From: Bacteroidota bacterium
GTDB lineage: Bacteria > Bacteroidota > Bacteroidia > Flavobacteriales > Flavobacteriaceae
Assembly (NCBI GenBank): GCA_023387965.1
Contig: JAEWHE010000041.1
Coordinates: forward strand, 186,001-250,000
Direction: 5' to 3'
Length of the DNA stretch: 64,000 bases
Part shown: one piece after another, positions 62,535 through 64,000 of the stretch
Layout: every line of letters begins with the position of its first letter
Numbering within the stretch: position 1 is the stretch's first letter
Notes under the pieces: generated by a model
Database searches by the model: none
Seen by the model: only the letters and a program-made list of their open reading frames with translations
What the model was told of the DNA's origin: nothing
Made by a program: the position numbers and the translations under genes

Positions 62535-63737
62535 TTACTCGAGTAATTTTTTGGTTACCCTACTCGAAGCAATCCAAGACGAAATAAATCCGAGCGTGAA
62601 AATGGTGCCGATTACAATCAATAAATTTTCGAGGTTAAAAACAATAGGATAAGCCAAGGTTTCGGTAATCATTACCAATAAAAATTCCTGCTGAAGCAAT
62701 ACGATGATGATGCCTAAAATTAAACCGATAATACCGCCAACCACCGTTAGAATCACACCTTGAAGCATGAAAATTCGGCGAAGCGATTTGACTTCAACTC
62801 CTAAACTGTACAAGGTTTTAAGATTATTTTTTTTGTCGATAATCAACATGATGATTGCACCAGCCAAAGTGAAAAGTGTGAGAATTATCACCAATGTAAA
62901 AATTAAATACAAAACCGTGTGTTCTGTATTGAGCATTTTGTAAAGCGAGTCGTTCAGTTGTGCCCGATTTTTTAGCGTGATATTTCCGGAGAAAATTTTT
63001 TCGAGTGCCGTTCTAATTTTGGCTTCATCGGCATTAGGAGCGATGCTTAGTTCTAACGCCGAAACTTGATTTTTATCAAATTGGAGTAAATTTTGCGTAA
63101 GCGCCAAATCACAAAAAACATATTTGTCGTCAAGTTCTTCGTTAACGGCAAAAATTCCCACTGGGATAATTTGCGAAGTTGTAAATGCTTGTTCAGGATT
63201 GCTGCTAATCGGGCCTTTTCCGGGTTTTGGTACGTAAACTTCCAGCGGACTTGTGAAACCCATCAAGCCTATAGAAAGTTTGTGCGCAATCCCATAACCT
63301 ACAACTACTTGTGGCGTTCCGTGTTCAATCCAATTGCCACGATGCATGCTTTTTTCTACCTTATTTACTTTTTCAAAAACGCTGTCAACGCCTTTAAGAT
63401 ACGTCACCACTTCTTTTTCTTCGTATAAAAAAAGCACGCGTTCTTCAATCACTTTCGTGAAATTTTCAACACCGGCAATCGCTTTAATTTGTTTTTGTTG
63501 CGTTTCCGAAACCATGAAAGATTTGCCTTTGGCTGGAAAAATTTTTAAATCCGGATCAAAATCATTCGAAAACGACAAGCTAAAATCACGCAAACCCGAG
63601 AACACCGAAAGCACTACAAAAAGCGCACAAGCACCCACAATAATTCCCGCCGAAGCAATGCCTGTGATAATGTTGATGGCACTGCTTTTGCTGAAACTTA
63701 CCGTGTAACGTTTTGCGATGTAGAACGGGAAATTCAA
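62535..63737 (-). CDS. FtsX/LolE-type ABC transporter permease
   Basis: 400 residues from TTG 63737, which gives the family-typical start MNFPFYIAKRYTVSFSK; an ATG further up lies inside the rbfA frame. One membrane helix near 25-50 (AGIIVGACALFVVLSVFSGL), a large periplasmic domain, and three helices at the C-terminus (LIFTLVIILTLFTLAGAIIML, VVGGIIGLILGIIIVLL). This is the MacB/LolCE layout. In Bacteroidota such permeases probably handle lipoprotein release, but no LolD-type ATPase is next to it. Its start is one base after the rbfA stop, so the two are coupled. Confidence 0.88.
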   Translation of the reverse strand: MNFPFYIAKRYTVSFSKSSAINIITGIASAGIIVGACALFVVLSVFSGLRDFSLSFSNDFDPDLKIFPAKGKSFMVSETQQKQIKAIAGVENFTKVIEERVLFLYEEKEVVTYLKGVDSVFEKVNKVEKSMHRGNWIEHGTPQVVVGYGIAHKLSIGLMGFTSPLEVYVPKPGKGPISSNPEQAFTTSQIIPVGIFAVNEELDDKYVFCDLALTQNLLQFDKNQVSALELSIAPNADEAKIRTALEKIFSGNITLKNRAQLNDSLYKMLNTEHTVLYLIFTLVIILTLFTLAGAIIMLIIDKKNNLKTLYSLGVEVKSLRRIFMLQGVILTVVGGIIGLILGIIIVLLQQEFLLVMITETLAYPIVFNLENLLIVIGTIFTLGFISSWIASSRVTKKLLE

Positions 63738-63738
63738 A

Positions 63739-64000
63739 CTAAGATTTTTTTCTTTTTTCCAATAAATCCGGGTTCTCAATTGGGTTTTCTTCGCCCGTTA
63801 AAGCCTTGTCAATTTTGGCAATATAATCGAGAGAATCGTCGATGTAAAAACTCAAATTAGGCACTTTTCGCAATTGCAGTTTCACACGTTGCGCCAAATC
63901 ATGCTTAATCAAAGGCGTGTTCGTGCGAATCGCAGCCAAAAGTTCAGGACCTTTTTCCGGCGGAAAAATGCTTAAATACACTTGCGCAATCGACAAATCG
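63739..64000 (-). CDS. rbfA: Ribosome-binding factor A (5' end outside window)
   Basis: The frame is open to the right edge; about 87 C-terminal residues are visible. DLSIAQVYLSIFPPEKG and HDLAQRVKLQLRKVPNLSFY, then DDSLDYIAKIDKALTGEE, match the KH-like RbfA fold, which binds 30S subunits during 16S rRNA maturation and cold adaptation. The N-terminal quarter lies beyond the window. The stop TAG is one base before the TTG start of the permease gene. Confidence 0.93.
   Translation of the reverse strand, partial: DLSIAQVYLSIFPPEKGPELLAAIRTNTPLIKHDLAQRVKLQLRKVPNLSFYIDDSLDYIAKIDKALTGEENPIENPDLLEKRKKS

Noticed and set aside
1..64000. tRNA or rRNA genes
   Set aside because: No cloverleaf-like stretch with a GTTCRANNC T-loop or rRNA signature was recognised by eye; a dedicated scan would be needed to be certain. 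In particular, the IVS-type gene at 31775 is not inside an rRNA gene.

Overview
The window is a stretch of chromosome from a low-GC member of the Bacteroidota, most probably a Flavobacterium or close relative (family Flavobacteriaceae). The signs are the Bacteroidota-type promoter -7 box (TAnnTTTG) before many genes, weak or absent Shine-Dalgarno sequences, a type IX secretion (T9SS) C-terminal sorting domain, a split ATP synthase cluster with only atpD and atpC, a Bacteroidota-type succinate dehydrogenase, DUF4270 and TonB-dependent outer membrane proteins, and an AddAB-like pair. No rRNA, tRNA, CRISPR array, prophage or transposase was seen. Most of the window is housekeeping sequence with accessory material in the gaps between genes.

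Layout. 1-6 kb: a partial T9SS-secreted PA14-like protein, a small NTF2-like protein, and a leftward operon panC-panD-flippase-like membrane protein. 6-13.4 kb: a catalytically doubtful short glycogen-synthase homologue, a DUF4270 lipoprotein, glmS and a TonB receptor. 13.6-16.2 kb: atpD-atpC and sodA. 16.5-25.3 kb: an AddA-like helicase/nuclease, kbl, an OmpA protein with calcium-binding-type repeats, and the AddB-like partner. 25.3-28.7 kb: an alpha/beta hydrolase, an Xaa-Pro aminopeptidase and a ChaN-like lipoprotein. 28.9-32.9 kb: sdhC-sdhA-sdhB, with a foreign-looking four-helix-bundle (IVS/S23) gene between sdhA and sdhB flanked by inverted repeats. 33.5-40.2 kb: a GH92 glycosidase, then glgA-glgC and an omega-amidase-like gene. 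40.2-44.5 kb: an Ig-like lipoprotein, comF and the glycyl-tRNA synthetase gene. 44.8-49.5 kb: a signalling region holding a LytTR regulator with a degenerate receiver, a secreted protein made only of six 19-residue repeats, a TPR histidine kinase with its response regulator, and a 480-bp non-coding stretch with three terminators and three copies of a palindrome. 49.5-64 kb: thiL, an ABC ATPase with an ABC-permease/M1-peptidase fusion, lepA, an L,D-transpeptidase, a single-domain response regulator, dusB, a MATE exporter, an FtsX/LolE-type permease and a partial rbfA.

The most interesting material is (i) the non-coding array at 49,015-49,500, which looks like two or three small RNAs, two of them behind a shared operator, next to a two-component system; (ii) the six-repeat secreted protein at 45,785-46,195; (iii) the four-helix-bundle cassette inside the sdh operon; and (iv) a family of about 110-180 bp palindromic intergenic elements with five clear copies plus more diverged ones, two of which run up to the stop codon of a neighbouring gene. 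All functional claims for these four are inference from sequence layout.
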